Assembly (NCBI RefSeq): GCF_006539525.1
Contig: NZ_BJNE01000011.1
Span: 1-64,000 of the forward strand
Length of the DNA: 64,000 bases
Origin: Glutamicibacter nicotianae
Lineage (GTDB): Bacteria; Actinomycetota; Actinomycetes; Actinomycetales; Micrococcaceae
Reading direction: 5' to 3'
This document shows, piece after piece, positions 16,166 through 26,581 of this stretch; the first letter of the stretch is position 1, and each line of letters begins with the position of its first letter. Under the pieces are notes generated by a model. That model was not told the DNA's origin. It worked only from the letters and a program-made list of their open reading frames with translations, and did no database searches. The translations under genes were made by a program, and so were the position numbers.

Positions 16166-17856
16166 TATTTGCCTCCCAGGCTCTGTGCGTCGCGTCCGGC
16201 TTCTGCGGTTTCGGCTTGCGCCTCAACTACGTCGAAGTCGCCGGTGCGTATCGCGATCACATCGAAGTCGAATTCCATCTTGGATCTGAAGGACATGAGG
16301 TAGCAGACGATGGTACTGACCGAGTAGGCCACCAGCGACGCGCTCAAGGTGGTGTAATCGCGGAGGAAACCGAAGGCGAACGGAGCGCTGCCCAGGATTG
16401 CCACGACTCCGACAATCTTGGCGACGCGCAGGCCGAAGAAGCCGAAGCTCATCAATGCCAGGACCACGCCGATGCCAATCACCGCGAGCAACTCGATCAG
16501 GAATCCGGTGATGCCGTTGATTGGGATCAGTTCGAAGCGAACCGGGATGAAGATCGCCAGGGCAACCAGTACCGAGACGGTGAAGGCCTTGTTCGTGACC
16601 TTCTTCCAGTAGAAGCTGGCCAAAACCGGGAATACCAGTGCGCCCCAAAGGGCACCAACGAAGACCAGCAGGTCCAGGATATTCAGCTGCATGCTCGCGA
16701 AAGCGACTGCCAGGGCCGTGGCAACGACCATGGTCGCACGTCCAATGAGCAGCATCTTCTTCGGATCAGCCTTGTCCTTGCCGGCGACGTTCTGCCCGTA
16801 TACGTCAGCCATCATGATCGAAGACAGTGCCGCCAAGTCAGAGTCGGCTGTGGAGGACAGCGCACCAATAATCATGATGAAGAACAGCGCCAGCAGAACA
16901 CCGGGCAGGTAGCTGGCTGCCATCTCAGGAATGAGGTTGTTCATGTCGCCACCGGATGGCTCGAATCCGAGGTACAGGGCCAGCACACCGAGCATGCCCA
17001 CGCCGATGACCATCGCGCCGTATCCGACGGTTGCGGTGATGAACGTCGGCTTGATCAGGTCCTCGCGCACTGCGAACAGACGCTGGGCAATGGTCTGGTT
17101 GCCGATTGCGTAGGCCAGTACCGCGGCAATATACGGTGCGCCCTGGCCCAGGAATGCTTCGGAAGAGAAGAAGTTGGACTGCTGCGGGGTCAGGTTGCTT
17201 GCGCCGGTTTCGAACGCGGCCGGGAAGCCTGCGGCAAAGAAGATGACTGGCACGATAATCGCCACGGCGCCGAGCATCGCAACGACCTGGAGAAAGTCGG
17301 TCAGCACCGAAGCACGGAACCCGGACCACAGGGTGTAGAGCAGAACGCCACTGGCGACGGCCAGCACGCCCTGGATGAAGTTGAAGGGCGAGAGCATCGA
17401 GATCAATACGCCGCCGGCAATGAAGTTGGACATCAGGGAGATGACCGAACCGACAATATTGGATCCGGCCAGCATCAGCTGGCTGGAGCGGCCGTGGCGT
17501 GCGTGCATGACCTCGGCGAGGGTGTGCGCGCGTGGCGCGACCTTGCGGATCCGCTTGCCGAATGGGTAGATGAACAGAATCATCAACGCACCCCAGAGAC
17601 CGTAGTGGATGGGGCCGGAGATTCCGTAGGTGTAGCCGGACGTGGCCGAGGCATACATCGACGAAGCCCAAATCCACGTCGCGGTCATACTCGCAGCAGA
17701 AATGCCGAATCCGATTTTATTTCCCGCCGTCATGTAATCGTCGGCGTTTTCCTTCTTTTTCCCGATCCGGGTGGAAATTAAAAAGGTTCCTCCGTAGAAG
17801 ATCACCAAAAGCAAGACAACAGTTAGGGCGCTGAATTGCACGATTTCGTTATCCAC
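16165..17856 (-). CDS. Sodium:solute symporter (SSS family)
   Basis: This 563-residue protein has about 13 predicted membrane segments, beginning FSALTVVLLLVIFYGGTF and including NKIGFGISAASMTATWIWAS near 47-66. The C-terminal 50 residues are cytoplasmic and acidic. The fold and length fit the SSS family, in which Na+ drives uptake of sugars, amino acids, carboxylates or urea; the substrate is not clear from sequence. It starts at GTG 17856 behind a strong GGGAGGTGG site. It is coupled to a 43-residue membrane protein and lies downstream of a 1 kb gene-free spacer that probably holds its promoter. Confidence 0.9.
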   Translation of the reverse strand: MDNEIVQFSALTVVLLLVIFYGGTFLISTRIGKKKENADDYMTAGNKIGFGISAASMTATWIWASSMYASATSGYTYGISGPIHYGLWGALMILFIYPFGKRIRKVAPRAHTLAEVMHARHGRSSQLMLAGSNIVGSVISLMSNFIAGGVLISMLSPFNFIQGVLAVASGVLLYTLWSGFRASVLTDFLQVVAMLGAVAIIVPVIFFAAGFPAAFETGASNLTPQQSNFFSSEAFLGQGAPYIAAVLAYAIGNQTIAQRLFAVREDLIKPTFITATVGYGAMVIGVGMLGVLALYLGFEPSGGDMNNLIPEMAASYLPGVLLALFFIMIIGALSSTADSDLAALSSIMMADVYGQNVAGKDKADPKKMLLIGRATMVVATALAVAFASMQLNILDLLVFVGALWGALVFPVLASFYWKKVTNKAFTVSVLVALAIFIPVRFELIPINGITGFLIELLAVIGIGVVLALMSFGFFGLRVAKIVGVVAILGSAPFAFGFLRDYTTLSASLVAYSVSTIVCYLMSFRSKMEFDFDVIAIRTGDFDVVEAQAETAEAGRDAQSLGGK

Positions 17857-18853
17857 GCGCCACCTCCCTCTTTTAGACAGTGATGAGATCCGCGCCGGGA
17901 GCTATTTGCTCAACCGGCGACTTGTCCTGCACGTCTTCCCGCGAGATGTCATCGCAAGGGGTAAATTTCAGCTGACGCGCACAAGCCCCTGGGCCCATGA
18001 ATCACTTCCCTACACTCAAGTTTCGTTCGTTTCTCATTCGTATCGTTCATCCCTGGTAACGGGGAGCACCACCTTCTGGATTCACTCCAGAACCTGGTGT
18101 TTTGGCTTCACAACGTGAATCCAGACCCCTGGCTCGCCTGCATCTCGCTTGCGACTATCCAGCCTTGCGCGTAACGGCGCTTCGGGTCAGTACAGGCATG
18201 GCATTCGCATTGGCGAATACAGCCTGTTTTCCATCGGAGGACTGCTACCTGGAACTCAACACGCGATCACCGCGCGGAGTATCTCGGTCGGCATCAATAT
18301 GCCTGACAGGTGAACAGTTAAAGCACTCTCCGAAAATGTTAGCTTCAACTAGCTATCCAAATATTAGCATGAATGTAAAGATATCCGAACTATCAGCCGC
18401 CAGGCAGTGAGCCAGCCGACCAGCCCGCCAAGCGTGAACCAAGCCATTCAAATCAATCCATCTCCTGCATCAATTACCGGACGGCGTTCATTCGCGCGTA
18501 ACGTCGCGCACGAAAACAGGAAAACCTCAGCAGGAAAATATCTAGATTTGGCCACTTCCAGCCCAACTGCAAGGCGGCATTGCGACGAAGCTCCACGCGC
18601 AGGTAAAACCCCACCTAGATTACTAACCATGGGCAGAACACAGGGCTCAAGCCGCATCCAACGAGACCGGCCCCCAACGGCCCACACTGTGAATTCGACG
18701 CTGATGCATAAATATGCATAAGGTTCGATAGCCGGATAGGTGAACGGCAAATGAACAGCGCCTTTGCCGGTTGCATTCCACGAACGCGGCGATCGCCAAG
18801 CACGGGCGTTCGGCACTTAGCGCCAGCACAGAGATCTCTGCCAGAATGGGATC
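17857..18853. other. 1 kb spacer without a convincing gene
   Basis: Nearly 1 kb between the divergent symporter and Rieske genes. It looks less G+C-rich than its surroundings. The open frames in it (for example 18102-18410, 18407-18721 on + and 18448-18816 on -) are short, lack good ribosome sites, and have atypical composition. Two stem-loops are visible: arms 18074-18084 and 18114-18124 (perfect 11 bp), and 18192-18197 with 18222-18227 enclosing a 6-bp inner stem and followed by TTT. The region may carry regulatory sites, a small RNA or the remains of a gene; nothing is recognised. Confidence 0.5.
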
Positions 18854-19327
18854 ATGACTGACATTGCCCGACCAGCCCGCCGCACATTCATGTGCGCTTC
18901 GGCAGCACTTGGTTCCGCCGCTCTTCTGACCGCCTGCGGTGATGGACATTCTGAAGCAGACACCCCCGAGGCATTGCCGATCCCGGAACCAACCGGCAAA
19001 GGACAGGCGCTCATGAAGACGAAGGATCTGCCCGTTGGATCACGCGCCTTGGCACCGGCCAAGGATCCGTCCGGAAAGGATGTCGGCATTCTGCTTTTCC
19101 GCAAGGATGAGAAGACCGTATTGGCGTACTCGAACGTTTGCACCCATCAGGGTTGCGCGGTAACCCCTAAATCCAGCAAAGAAGATTTCTACTGCGCCTG
19201 CCACGGCTCACGATTTGCACCCGCTGACGGAACCGTAACCGATGGTCCAGCTATCGCTGCCTTGCCACGATACGCTGCGGCAATTCAAGGCGACGACATC
19301 ATCGCCTACGTCACCGCCGCAGAGTAG
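18854..19327 (+). CDS. Rieske [2Fe-2S] lipoprotein, probably Tat-exported
   Basis: This 157-residue protein begins with a twin-arginine-like signal (ARRTFM), a hydrophobic stretch and a lipobox LLTAC with Cys28. The Rieske domain (about 55-155) carries Cys96/His98 in CTHQGC and Cys114/His117 in CACHGS, with Cys101 and Cys116 placed to form the disulfide of high-potential Rieske proteins. It is therefore a membrane-anchored, extracytoplasmic electron carrier. It is not next to cytochrome bc genes, so its redox partner is unknown. The gene stands alone before a very strong terminator. Confidence 0.92.
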   Translation: MTDIARPARRTFMCASAALGSAALLTACGDGHSEADTPEALPIPEPTGKGQALMKTKDLPVGSRALAPAKDPSGKDVGILLFRKDEKTVLAYSNVCTHQGCAVTPKSSKEDFYCACHGSRFAPADGTVTDGPAIAALPRYAAAIQGDDIIAYVTAAE

Positions 19328-19342
19328 TTTCCCAGCTCTAAT

Positions 19343-19388
19343 CAAGCGCGAAGGGCTGAACCCCACAGGGTTCAGCCCTTCGCGCTTG
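19343..19388. terminator. Bidirectional terminator, Rieske / aldo-keto reductase
   Basis: A perfect 21-bp inverted repeat (19343-19363 with 19368-19388, loop CACA) lies between two converging genes. Confidence 0.85.
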
Positions 19389-19400
19389 GCCCAGATGCCG

Positions 19401-20375
19401 CTAGAACAAGGCAACCTTTTCCGGACCCGGGAAGAGCTCGTCCATCTGGGCCCGCTCGGTCTCCGTCGGAACCCAGCGAACGGCAGCGGCGTTGGCGCGT
19501 ATCTGCTCGGGACGAGTAGCGCCCGCAATCACCGAGGCCACAGGCGACTGCCCGGCCAGCCACGAGAACGCCAATTCGACCGGCGTCAGATCCCGTTCGG
19601 CAGCGAAGGCATTGAACCGGTCCAGCTGCTCGAAATCGCTGGTTTCCACCAGGTGCTGGCGAGCATGCGTCAGGCGGGTGCCCTCCGGGGCATGCCCCTT
19701 GGAGTACTTGCCGGTCAGCAGCCCGTTCGCGAGCGGGAAATAGGGCAAAACACCCAGGTCGAATTCACGAGCAGCCGGCAGCACTTCGAGTTCCGCGCGG
19801 CGGTCAATCAGGTTGTAGTGGTTCTGCGCCGAAATGAAGCGTTCGGTTCCCAACTCACGGGCGACGTACTCCGCCTGGGCAATTTGCCAGCCGGAGCGGT
19901 TCGAATGGCCGATATAGCGAACCTTGCCGCTAGACACCAGATCATCCAGGGCCCGCAAGGTTTCCTCAATAGGGGTCTTCGCATCCGGCGTATGGAACTG
20001 GTACAGGTCGATGTAGTCAGTTCCCAGTCGCTTGAGCGACGCTTCGACCGCTCTGACAATATAGCGGCGCGAGCCTCGTGCGTTGAAGTCCGGTCCGTTC
20101 ACGCCCTGCATATCCATGCCGAACTTGGTGGCCAGCACGATGTCCTTGCGTGCAGGACCCAGCGCCTTGCCGAGGCGGATTTCGGAAAGCCCCGGTTCCT
20201 TGCCATAGATGTCCGCGACGTCGAAGAGCGTGATGCCCGCATCGAGGGCCGCCTTGATCACTGCGTCGGTTCCTTCCTGGGATTCCGTTGCAGTACCTGC
20301 GCGGCCAAGGTTGTTGCAGCCTAGCCCGACGACGGAAACGCTCAGGCCGCTGCGGCCTAGCTGACGGAATTCCAT
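19401..20375 (-). CDS. Aldo/keto reductase
   Basis: This 324-residue TIM-barrel oxidoreductase starts MEFRQLGRSGLSVSVVGLGCN and shows DVADIYG with the catalytic Asp and Tyr near 50-56, LATKFG with the catalytic Lys, and YIDLYQFHTPD with the His. These fit the NADPH-dependent aldo/keto reductase family; YajO/Gcy-type members are closest by eye. The substrate is unknown. The frame is open to 20411, but ATG 20375 has a GAGGTG site 5 nt upstream and starts at the conserved MEFRxLGxSG. It is divergent from argG by about 135 bp. Confidence 0.9.
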   Translation of the reverse strand: MEFRQLGRSGLSVSVVGLGCNNLGRAGTATESQEGTDAVIKAALDAGITLFDVADIYGKEPGLSEIRLGKALGPARKDIVLATKFGMDMQGVNGPDFNARGSRRYIVRAVEASLKRLGTDYIDLYQFHTPDAKTPIEETLRALDDLVSSGKVRYIGHSNRSGWQIAQAEYVARELGTERFISAQNHYNLIDRRAELEVLPAAREFDLGVLPYFPLANGLLTGKYSKGHAPEGTRLTHARQHLVETSDFEQLDRFNAFAAERDLTPVELAFSWLAGQSPVASVIAGATRPEQIRANAAAVRWVPTETERAQMDELFPGPEKVALF

Positions 20376-20482
20376 GGACACCTCATCTGTTGGTTTGCTC
20401 ATCCGCTTCACTGAGCGACGTTATACCCCTAGGCTATCTGGTAGGTACATGTGCTCAACATTTCACGGCACAATTCACTGCA

Positions 20483-20498
20483 TTGCATATTTATCCAT
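20483..20498 (+). promoter_or_regulatory. Possible ARG box in the argG promoter
   Basis: TTGCATA-TT-TATCCAT is an imperfect inverted repeat (5 of 7 positions symmetric) ending 12 bp before the argG start. It resembles ArgR sites of the TTGCATA type. A -10-like TAGGAT begins directly after it. Confidence 0.35.
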
Positions 20499-20501
20499 TA
20501 G

Positions 20502-21938
<1,437 letters not shown>

Positions 21939-21948
21939 GCTCGCGGGC

Positions 21949-22341
21949 TCACGCCCCAAGCGCTGAAAAGCTCGGGCGGGTCCTTCCTTGACCGGAAGGA
22001 TCCGCCCGAGCTTTTTCTTGTGCAGGAGGCCAGGGCACTGTCCGGTTTGCAGCCGGGCGGCAGGGGCTTAGAGGGGCCAGGCCGTTGAGCGCGGCCAGGG
22101 AGTGCAGGGCCATGATGAACCCGACCAGCGGGAGGAACCTGAGGATTCCGTGCACCACAGTTCCCACACGGGTGTCCTTGGCCCTCAGCTTCACCGCTTC
22201 ATCCGTCCACCAAGTGGCCAGCGTGATGACGGTGGCGATCAACGCGATTTGCTCCTCGGGCAGCGTCATCGTCTTGGCCATCACGATCCCGGCAGCGAAC
22301 CCGATCAGCACCTGGGCAGCAGGCCACAGCATCGGACGCAA
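21949..22341 (-). CDS. Small membrane protein 2 of a paralogous pair
   Basis: This frame encodes up to 130 residues, with three hydrophobic segments in the first 90: AAQVLIGFAAGIVMA, then IALIATVITLATWW, then FLPLVGFIMALHSL. It aligns by eye with the protein encoded just upstream (22378-22713) in segment order and in the VGFxxA near the end, so the two look like tandem duplicates. The last 35 or so residues have no counterpart in the paralogue and are encoded across the argG terminator, so the C-terminus may be artefactual or the gene may have lost its stop. The start is TTG 22341 or ATG 22332, both with weak ribosome sites. I do not recognise a family. Confidence 0.55.
   Translation of the reverse strand: MRPMLWPAAQVLIGFAAGIVMAKTMTLPEEQIALIATVITLATWWTDEAVKLRAKDTRVGTVVHGILRFLPLVGFIMALHSLAALNGLAPLSPCRPAANRTVPWPPAQEKARADPSGQGRTRPSFSALGA
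21966..22018 (+). terminator. Strong terminator after argG
   Basis: AAAAGCTCGGGCGG at 21966 pairs with CCGCCCGAGCTTTTT, together with an inner TCCTTCC/GGAAGGA stem, and the hairpin ends in a T-run. It lies inside the 3' part of the opposing membrane-protein frame. Confidence 0.9.
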
Positions 22342-22377
22342 CGTGCGCTGGAGCTTGGAGCGCCCGACGCCCCAAGG

Positions 22378-22713
22378 CTAGGCCTCGATCAGCTGCAGCA
22401 GCGGGCTGACCGCGATGGTGAAGCCGACCAGGGAGACCAGACGCAGCACCAGCCGGATGCGGGCGCCGGAAGTGGTGTTCGGTGCTGGCAGGCGGAAACC
22501 CTGCTCGACGATCCAGGCTGCGATCACCACGATAACGCCAGCCAGAGCCAGCTGCGCGTGGCCGGTCCCGGAGAACAGCGAGGTGATGCCGATGCCGATA
22601 ATGACGCCAACGCAGGCCTGGAACACCAGGTGCAGCGGTGTGCGGGTTGCGCCCATCCGCGGCGCCTTACGCTGAGCGCCAGGGGTTTCGTCCCGGTCTT
22701 CTTGTGGAATCAT
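22378..22713 (-). CDS. Small membrane protein 1 of a paralogous pair
   Basis: This 111-residue protein has an N-terminal charged region of about 25 residues followed by three membrane segments: LVFQACVGVIIGIGIT, LALAGVIVVIAAWIVEQG and LVSLVGFTIAVSPLLQ. The start ATG 22713 follows AAGGAG very closely. It is the upstream member of a tandem pair with the 21949-22341 protein, and it is the penultimate gene of a leftward run headed by dxs. I know no family for it. Confidence 0.75.
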   Translation of the reverse strand: MIPQEDRDETPGAQRKAPRMGATRTPLHLVFQACVGVIIGIGITSLFSGTGHAQLALAGVIVVIAAWIVEQGFRLPAPNTTSGARIRLVLRLVSLVGFTIAVSPLLQLIEA

Positions 22714-22734
22714 TTCTCCTTGTATCCTGCTCGT

Positions 22735-23226
22735 TCAAACCTGCGCCTTCGCTGCACTGCGCGAAGGCGCCAAATCCTTGGACAGCAGCACGCCGCTGCC
22801 GCCGCTGAAAACCACGGTACCCAGCTGCGCAGCCCGGGCCCCTTCCTCGAAGCCCAGGGAGCGGTGGAGCGCCAATGACGCGGCGTTCTGCGCATTGACC
22901 ACGCACCATGCGCTCGAAGCGCGCTGGGCAATCCAGTCCAGCCGTGCTTCCGTCAGGCTCCGACCCACTCCCCGGTGCCGGCATCCGCGGGCAACCTCGA
23001 TCCCAGCCAGGTAATAACCAGCTGGAGCTGTTGCATCAGCTGGTTCCCACCAATGGGCACGGGACCAGCCAAGCAGTTGGCCATCCAGGTTCTTGATGAC
23101 CAGCTGGCACTCTCCGCTCCCCCACAGTTCAGGTTCTGCGTGGCGCCCCAAGCTTTGGGACAGTCTGCGTATGGCCGGGTGGTCCACTGCCCGCATCGGT
23201 TGCGGCGCGGGAATGCCCAGTCCCAT
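22735..23226 (-). CDS. GNAT family N-acetyltransferase
   Basis: This 163-residue protein has the GNAT core: YYLAGIEVARGCRHRGVGRSL near residues 70-90, where RHRGVG binds acetyl-CoA pyrophosphate, and the C-terminal NAQNAASLALHRSLGFEE. The substrate is unknown, perhaps an aminoglycoside-like or small amine compound by general similarity. It lies 6 bp after the unknown 23233-23802 gene and 21 bp before the small membrane protein gene, so all are likely cotranscribed. Confidence 0.85.
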   Translation of the reverse strand: MGLGIPAPQPMRAVDHPAIRRLSQSLGRHAEPELWGSGECQLVIKNLDGQLLGWSRAHWWEPADATAPAGYYLAGIEVARGCRHRGVGRSLTEARLDWIAQRASSAWCVVNAQNAASLALHRSLGFEEGARAAQLGTVVFSGGSGVLLSKDLAPSRSAAKAQV

Positions 23227-23232
23227 CTGCGC

Positions 23233-23802
23233 CTAGTCGATGGACATGGGCTTTGACGGCATTGGGTGGGCCATCTTCAGCTTGTTCACTTCAGCGTAGG
23301 GTGCGACGCCGATGCTCATCTTGGTGAAGTCCAGCTTCGCTTCGCGGATGCACGTCTTGATCGCCGCAACTGCCAGTTTTGGCGCTGGAGAGAGTACCCT
23401 GATGTTCAGCTTGCGGTTGCCGAAATCGCTGGATTCCACGGTGCCCAGTCCGCGCCAGGCCAGGTGGCCGGTCAATGCTTCCTTGGCTTTCTTTTCAAGG
23501 TAGTGGTCACGCTCGGTGCCGTTGGCCGACTTCAGCGCATACTGGACGATCACCCACGACTGGTCTTCCGCTTCGATTTCCTTGTAGCCAGCTTCTGCGC
23601 AGGCTTCCATGAAGCCGGCGAACAACTCGTCCGCGCGATCGTTGTCGACGTCCTGCACATCGCTGGTTTGCGACATATGGCCAACGGAGCCGTGGTTGAT
23701 CACGAACTGGCCCAGTTCTTCGTTCTCGAACTGCTGGAACCACGCCTCGCGGAAATGCAGTACGTTCTTCTCATCCAAACGGTAGGTGCGAACAATCGCC
23801 AT
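23233..23802 (-). CDS. Conserved hypothetical protein
   Basis: This 189-residue protein has no signal peptide or membrane segment. It begins MAIVRTYRLDEKNVLHFREAW, contains an acidic middle (DVQDVDNDRADELFAGFMEA) and ends with a basic, Pro/Met-rich tail. I recognise no family or motif. It starts at ATG 23802 behind an AAAAGGG site and is followed 6 bp later by the GNAT gene. Codon use looks like the rest of the window, so it is likely a real native gene. Confidence 0.7.
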   Translation of the reverse strand: MAIVRTYRLDEKNVLHFREAWFQQFENEELGQFVINHGSVGHMSQTSDVQDVDNDRADELFAGFMEACAEAGYKEIEAEDQSWVIVQYALKSANGTERDHYLEKKAKEALTGHLAWRGLGTVESSDFGNRKLNIRVLSPAPKLAVAAIKTCIREAKLDFTKMSIGVAPYAEVNKLKMAHPMPSKPMSID

Positions 23803-23857
23803 AGGTTTTCCCTTTTCAGGTCAGTGAATCATTCAAGTATGAAATTCTTGGACAGCT

Positions 23858-24448
23858 TCAGGCTGTCGCGAGGTCCGCGACTTTAGCTAACCATGATTCC
23901 CGATGTGCATGGTTGAACGGAGGCGAATTCTTCGCCACGGATTCCAAGAGCTTCTCGCTGGTATCGCGAACTGAATCCTGGAGCTTTTGCGGATATCCCA
24001 TCGACAGCGCGTGATCTGCGAACTCGTCCTCGTCATCAAGGAATGTGCCTTTGCTCCGGGAACGGATAACATCCAGATCCAGGTCAATGGAGTTGATTTC
24101 CCACGCATCGCGTTTCATCTGCAGCCAACCGACATTGCTGGACAGGTCAATGTAGACATCGAAATCCTCTGAGGCATCCGAATACATCGTGGCGACCCAG
24201 TCTCCACGATGCGGGATCAGGCACAACGCGTTGGTGGCAGCCAGGTGGGCGGTGCCAGGACGAGCGACCAGGGAACCGGCCGGCTGATGCAGCCAATGGC
24301 CGAATTCGTCCTGCCCGAGGTAGAAGCCCGGGACAACCCAGTGCGGACTCCCGTCGAACTTCCACGCGCGCGCGACAACGAGCGCGCCGAAGCCGATGTT
24401 CTCAGGGCTGCGGGGCAGATCTGCCGGGCAACCTCTCAAGGTGCTCAC
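23858..24448 (-). CDS. DUF402 domain protein
   Basis: This 196-residue protein matches the DUF402 pattern: a beta-rich N-terminal half ending in [11 protein letters not shown] near 109-119, then [14 protein letters not shown], and the acidic [17 protein letters not shown] near 140-155. Some relatives hydrolyse nucleoside di- or triphosphates in a metal-dependent way; whether this one does is unknown. Its GTG start at 24448 overlaps the dxs stop by 4 nt (GTGA), so the two are translationally coupled. Confidence 0.85.
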   Translation of the reverse strand: MSTLRGCPADLPRSPENIGFGALVVARAWKFDGSPHWVVPGFYLGQDEFGHWLHQPAGSLVARPGTAHLAATNALCLIPHRGDWVATMYSDASEDFDVYIDLSSNVGWLQMKRDAWEINSIDLDLDVIRSRSKGTFLDDEDEFADHALSMGYPQKLQDSVRDTSEKLLESVAKNSPPFNHAHRESWLAKVADLATA

Positions 24449-26412
24449 AGCTTCGGGATCTGCCCGGTGGGCAGGTCCTGGCCAGGCAGCGGGCGGGCGA
24501 AAGGCACCTTGGTACCGAGCACCTGTGCGAGCGTATCGCGGGCTACCTGCTTGGCGGTCAATCCGACGCGTTCAAGCACCTCTCCACGGGTGCCGTGAGC
24601 CAGGAATTCCGTAGGCAGGCCCACTTCGTTCAACGCGGTGTCCACCCCTGCGGCACGCATCTCGGTGCGCAGGCGCGAACCGACGCCTCCGGCACGCACG
24701 CCGTCCTCAATGCACACCACGATGCGGTGGCGGGCAGCCAGGGAAATCACCGACTTCGGCATCGGCAGAACCCAGCGCGGGTCGACGACGGTGACCGACA
24801 CACCCTGGCTGTTCAGGCGCTGGGCAACATCCAGCGACAGCTCGCTCATGGCACCGACCGAAACGATCAGGACATCCGGCGCCGACCGGTCCCCCAGCCG
24901 GGCCAGCACGTCCACGCCATCAGGCAGGCGATCCACGGCTTCCACCGGCTCTCCCACCGAGCCCTTGGAGAACCGCACGACGCTCGGCGCATCGTCGATA
25001 TCCAGGGCTTCGCGCAGTTCTTCGCGCAAGCGGTCCGCATCGCGCGGTGCGGCCAGGTGCAGGTTGGGCACGATCTGGGTCAGCGCCATATCCCACATGC
25101 CATGGTGGCTGGCACCGTCCGGGCCGGTGACTCCTGCACGATCCAGCACGATGGTGACTCCGGCCTTGTGCAGGGCCACGTCCATCAGCAACTGGTCGAA
25201 GGCGCGGTTCAAGAAGGTCGCGTAGACGCAGACGACAGGATGCAGGCCGCCGAAGGCAAGGCCTGCCGCGGTGGTCATGGCGTGCTGTTCGGCGATGCCA
25301 ACGTCGATCACGCGGTCGGGGTGCTCCTGGGACATCTGCTTCAGGCCCACCGGCTGCAGCATAGCACCGGTGATCGCCACGATGTCCTCGCGCTCATTGG
25401 CCACGGCGGCGATTTCCTCGCCGAAGACGCTCGTCCAGCTTTGCGCACTGGGCTTGGACACTGGCAGTCCGGTGACCGGATCGATTACGCCAACCGCGTG
25501 GAACTGGTCAGCCTCATCGGCGCGGGCCGGGGCGTACCCATGGCCCTTCTCGGTCAGGGCGTGGACCAGCACCGGGCCGGCGTACTGCTTCGCCTGCTGC
25601 AGCGCCTCTTCTACGGCACGCTGGTTGTGCCCATCGATCGGGCCGATGTACTTCAGGCCAAGGTCTTCGAACAATCCCTGCGGAGCCCACCAGTCCTTGA
25701 TGCCCTTCTTGGTGGCATGCAGAGACTTGTAGGTGAAGTCGCCGATGGGACCCGAGCCCTTGAGCTTGACTTTGAGCTTGTCCATGGCGTTCTCGTACGC
25801 GGGGTGGGTGCGGAACTTGTCCAGCTGCTGGCGCAGGCCGGAAAGCTGGTTGGCCAGGCCGCCGATGGTCGGGGCGTAGGAGCGGCCGTTGTCGTTGACC
25901 ACGATGACCGCTTTGCGGTCCTTGTCGGCAGCGATGTTGTTGACCGCTTCCCAGGCCATGCCGCCGGTCAGGGCGCCATCGCCGACCAGCGCCACGGCGT
26001 AGCGGTCATTGTGATTCATCAGCTTGTTCGCGCGGGAAATGCCGTCAATCCATGACAACGAAGAGGAGGCATGGGAGGACTCGACAACGTCGTGTTCCGA
26101 TTCACCGCGGTCGGGGTAGCCGGACAGCCCGCCTTGCTGGCGCAGGGTCTCGAAGTTCTGGCGTCCGGTCACCAGCTTGTGCACGTACGACTGGTGCCCC
26201 GTGTCGAAGACGATGGAATCGGTGGGGGAATCGAAGACGCGGTGGATGCCCAGGGTCAGTTCGATCACGCCGAGGTTCGGGCCCAGATGCCCGCCGGTCC
26301 GTGCGACATTGTCGATGAGGAAACTGCGGATTTCCTCTGCCAAGTCGCCGAGCTGTTCAAGGGTAAGCGCCCGCAGGTCGCTTGGTTTCTTGATGGTCTT
26401 CAGTAAAGACAC
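24445..26412 (-). CDS. dxs: 1-deoxy-D-xylulose-5-phosphate synthase
   Basis: This 655-residue, thiamine-diphosphate enzyme makes DXP from pyruvate and glyceraldehyde 3-phosphate, the first step of the non-mevalonate isoprenoid pathway. Visible are [12 protein letters not shown] near 75-86, [16 protein letters not shown] (the ThDP/Mg region), [18 protein letters not shown] with the catalytic Glu, and [15 protein letters not shown]. The frame is open to 26427 with three candidate starts; I prefer GTG 26412 (MSLLKTIKK), with AAGGGG 6 nt upstream, because it matches the usual family N-terminus. It heads a leftward run of six genes. Confidence 0.95.
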   Translation of the reverse strand: MSLLKTIKKPSDLRALTLEQLGDLAEEIRSFLIDNVARTGGHLGPNLGVIELTLGIHRVFDSPTDSIVFDTGHQSYVHKLVTGRQNFETLRQQGGLSGYPDRGESEHDVVESSHASSSLSWIDGISRANKLMNHNDRYAVALVGDGALTGGMAWEAVNNIAADKDRKAVIVVNDNGRSYAPTIGGLANQLSGLRQQLDKFRTHPAYENAMDKLKVKLKGSGPIGDFTYKSLHATKKGIKDWWAPQGLFEDLGLKYIGPIDGHNQRAVEEALQQAKQYAGPVLVHALTEKGHGYAPARADEADQFHAVGVIDPVTGLPVSKPSAQSWTSVFGEEIAAVANEREDIVAITGAMLQPVGLKQMSQEHPDRVIDVGIAEQHAMTTAAGLAFGGLHPVVCVYATFLNRAFDQLLMDVALHKAGVTIVLDRAGVTGPDGASHHGMWDMALTQIVPNLHLAAPRDADRLREELREALDIDDAPSVVRFSKGSVGEPVEAVDRLPDGVDVLARLGDRSAPDVLIVSVGAMSELSLDVAQRLNSQGVSVTVVDPRWVLPMPKSVISLAARHRIVVCIEDGVRAGGVGSRLRTEMRAAGVDTALNEVGLPTEFLAHGTRGEVLERVGLTAKQVARDTLAQVLGTKVPFARPLPGQDLPTGQIPKL

Positions 26413-26581
26413 GTTCATCCCCTTCACAAATTCGCCGACGATAGGCTGGAAAGCCCATGCGAAATACCCAGTTTACCGCGTCCAAGGCTTCTTTCATTAT
26501 CCGCCAACGTTCCTGCTGGTGCTAATTTCCCGGCAATGACGTTCGCTACCCTGCCGGGTCAAGGCATGCGCTTTAGCTGGT

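Noticed and set aside
14400-16226. A 608-codon open frame on the minus strand
   Set aside because: It is antisense to fadB and continues into the terminator region; its composition (Gly/Gln/His rich) is that of a shadow frame.
16216-17781. A 521-codon open frame on the plus strand
   Set aside because: It is antisense to the symporter; its hydrophilic, Asp/Gln/His-rich product is the complement of membrane-protein codons.
18102-18816. Short frames in the 1 kb spacer (18102-18410, 18407-18721, 18448-18816)
   Set aside because: They lack ribosome sites and typical codon use, overlap one another on both strands, and match no family I know. I keep the region as gene-free.
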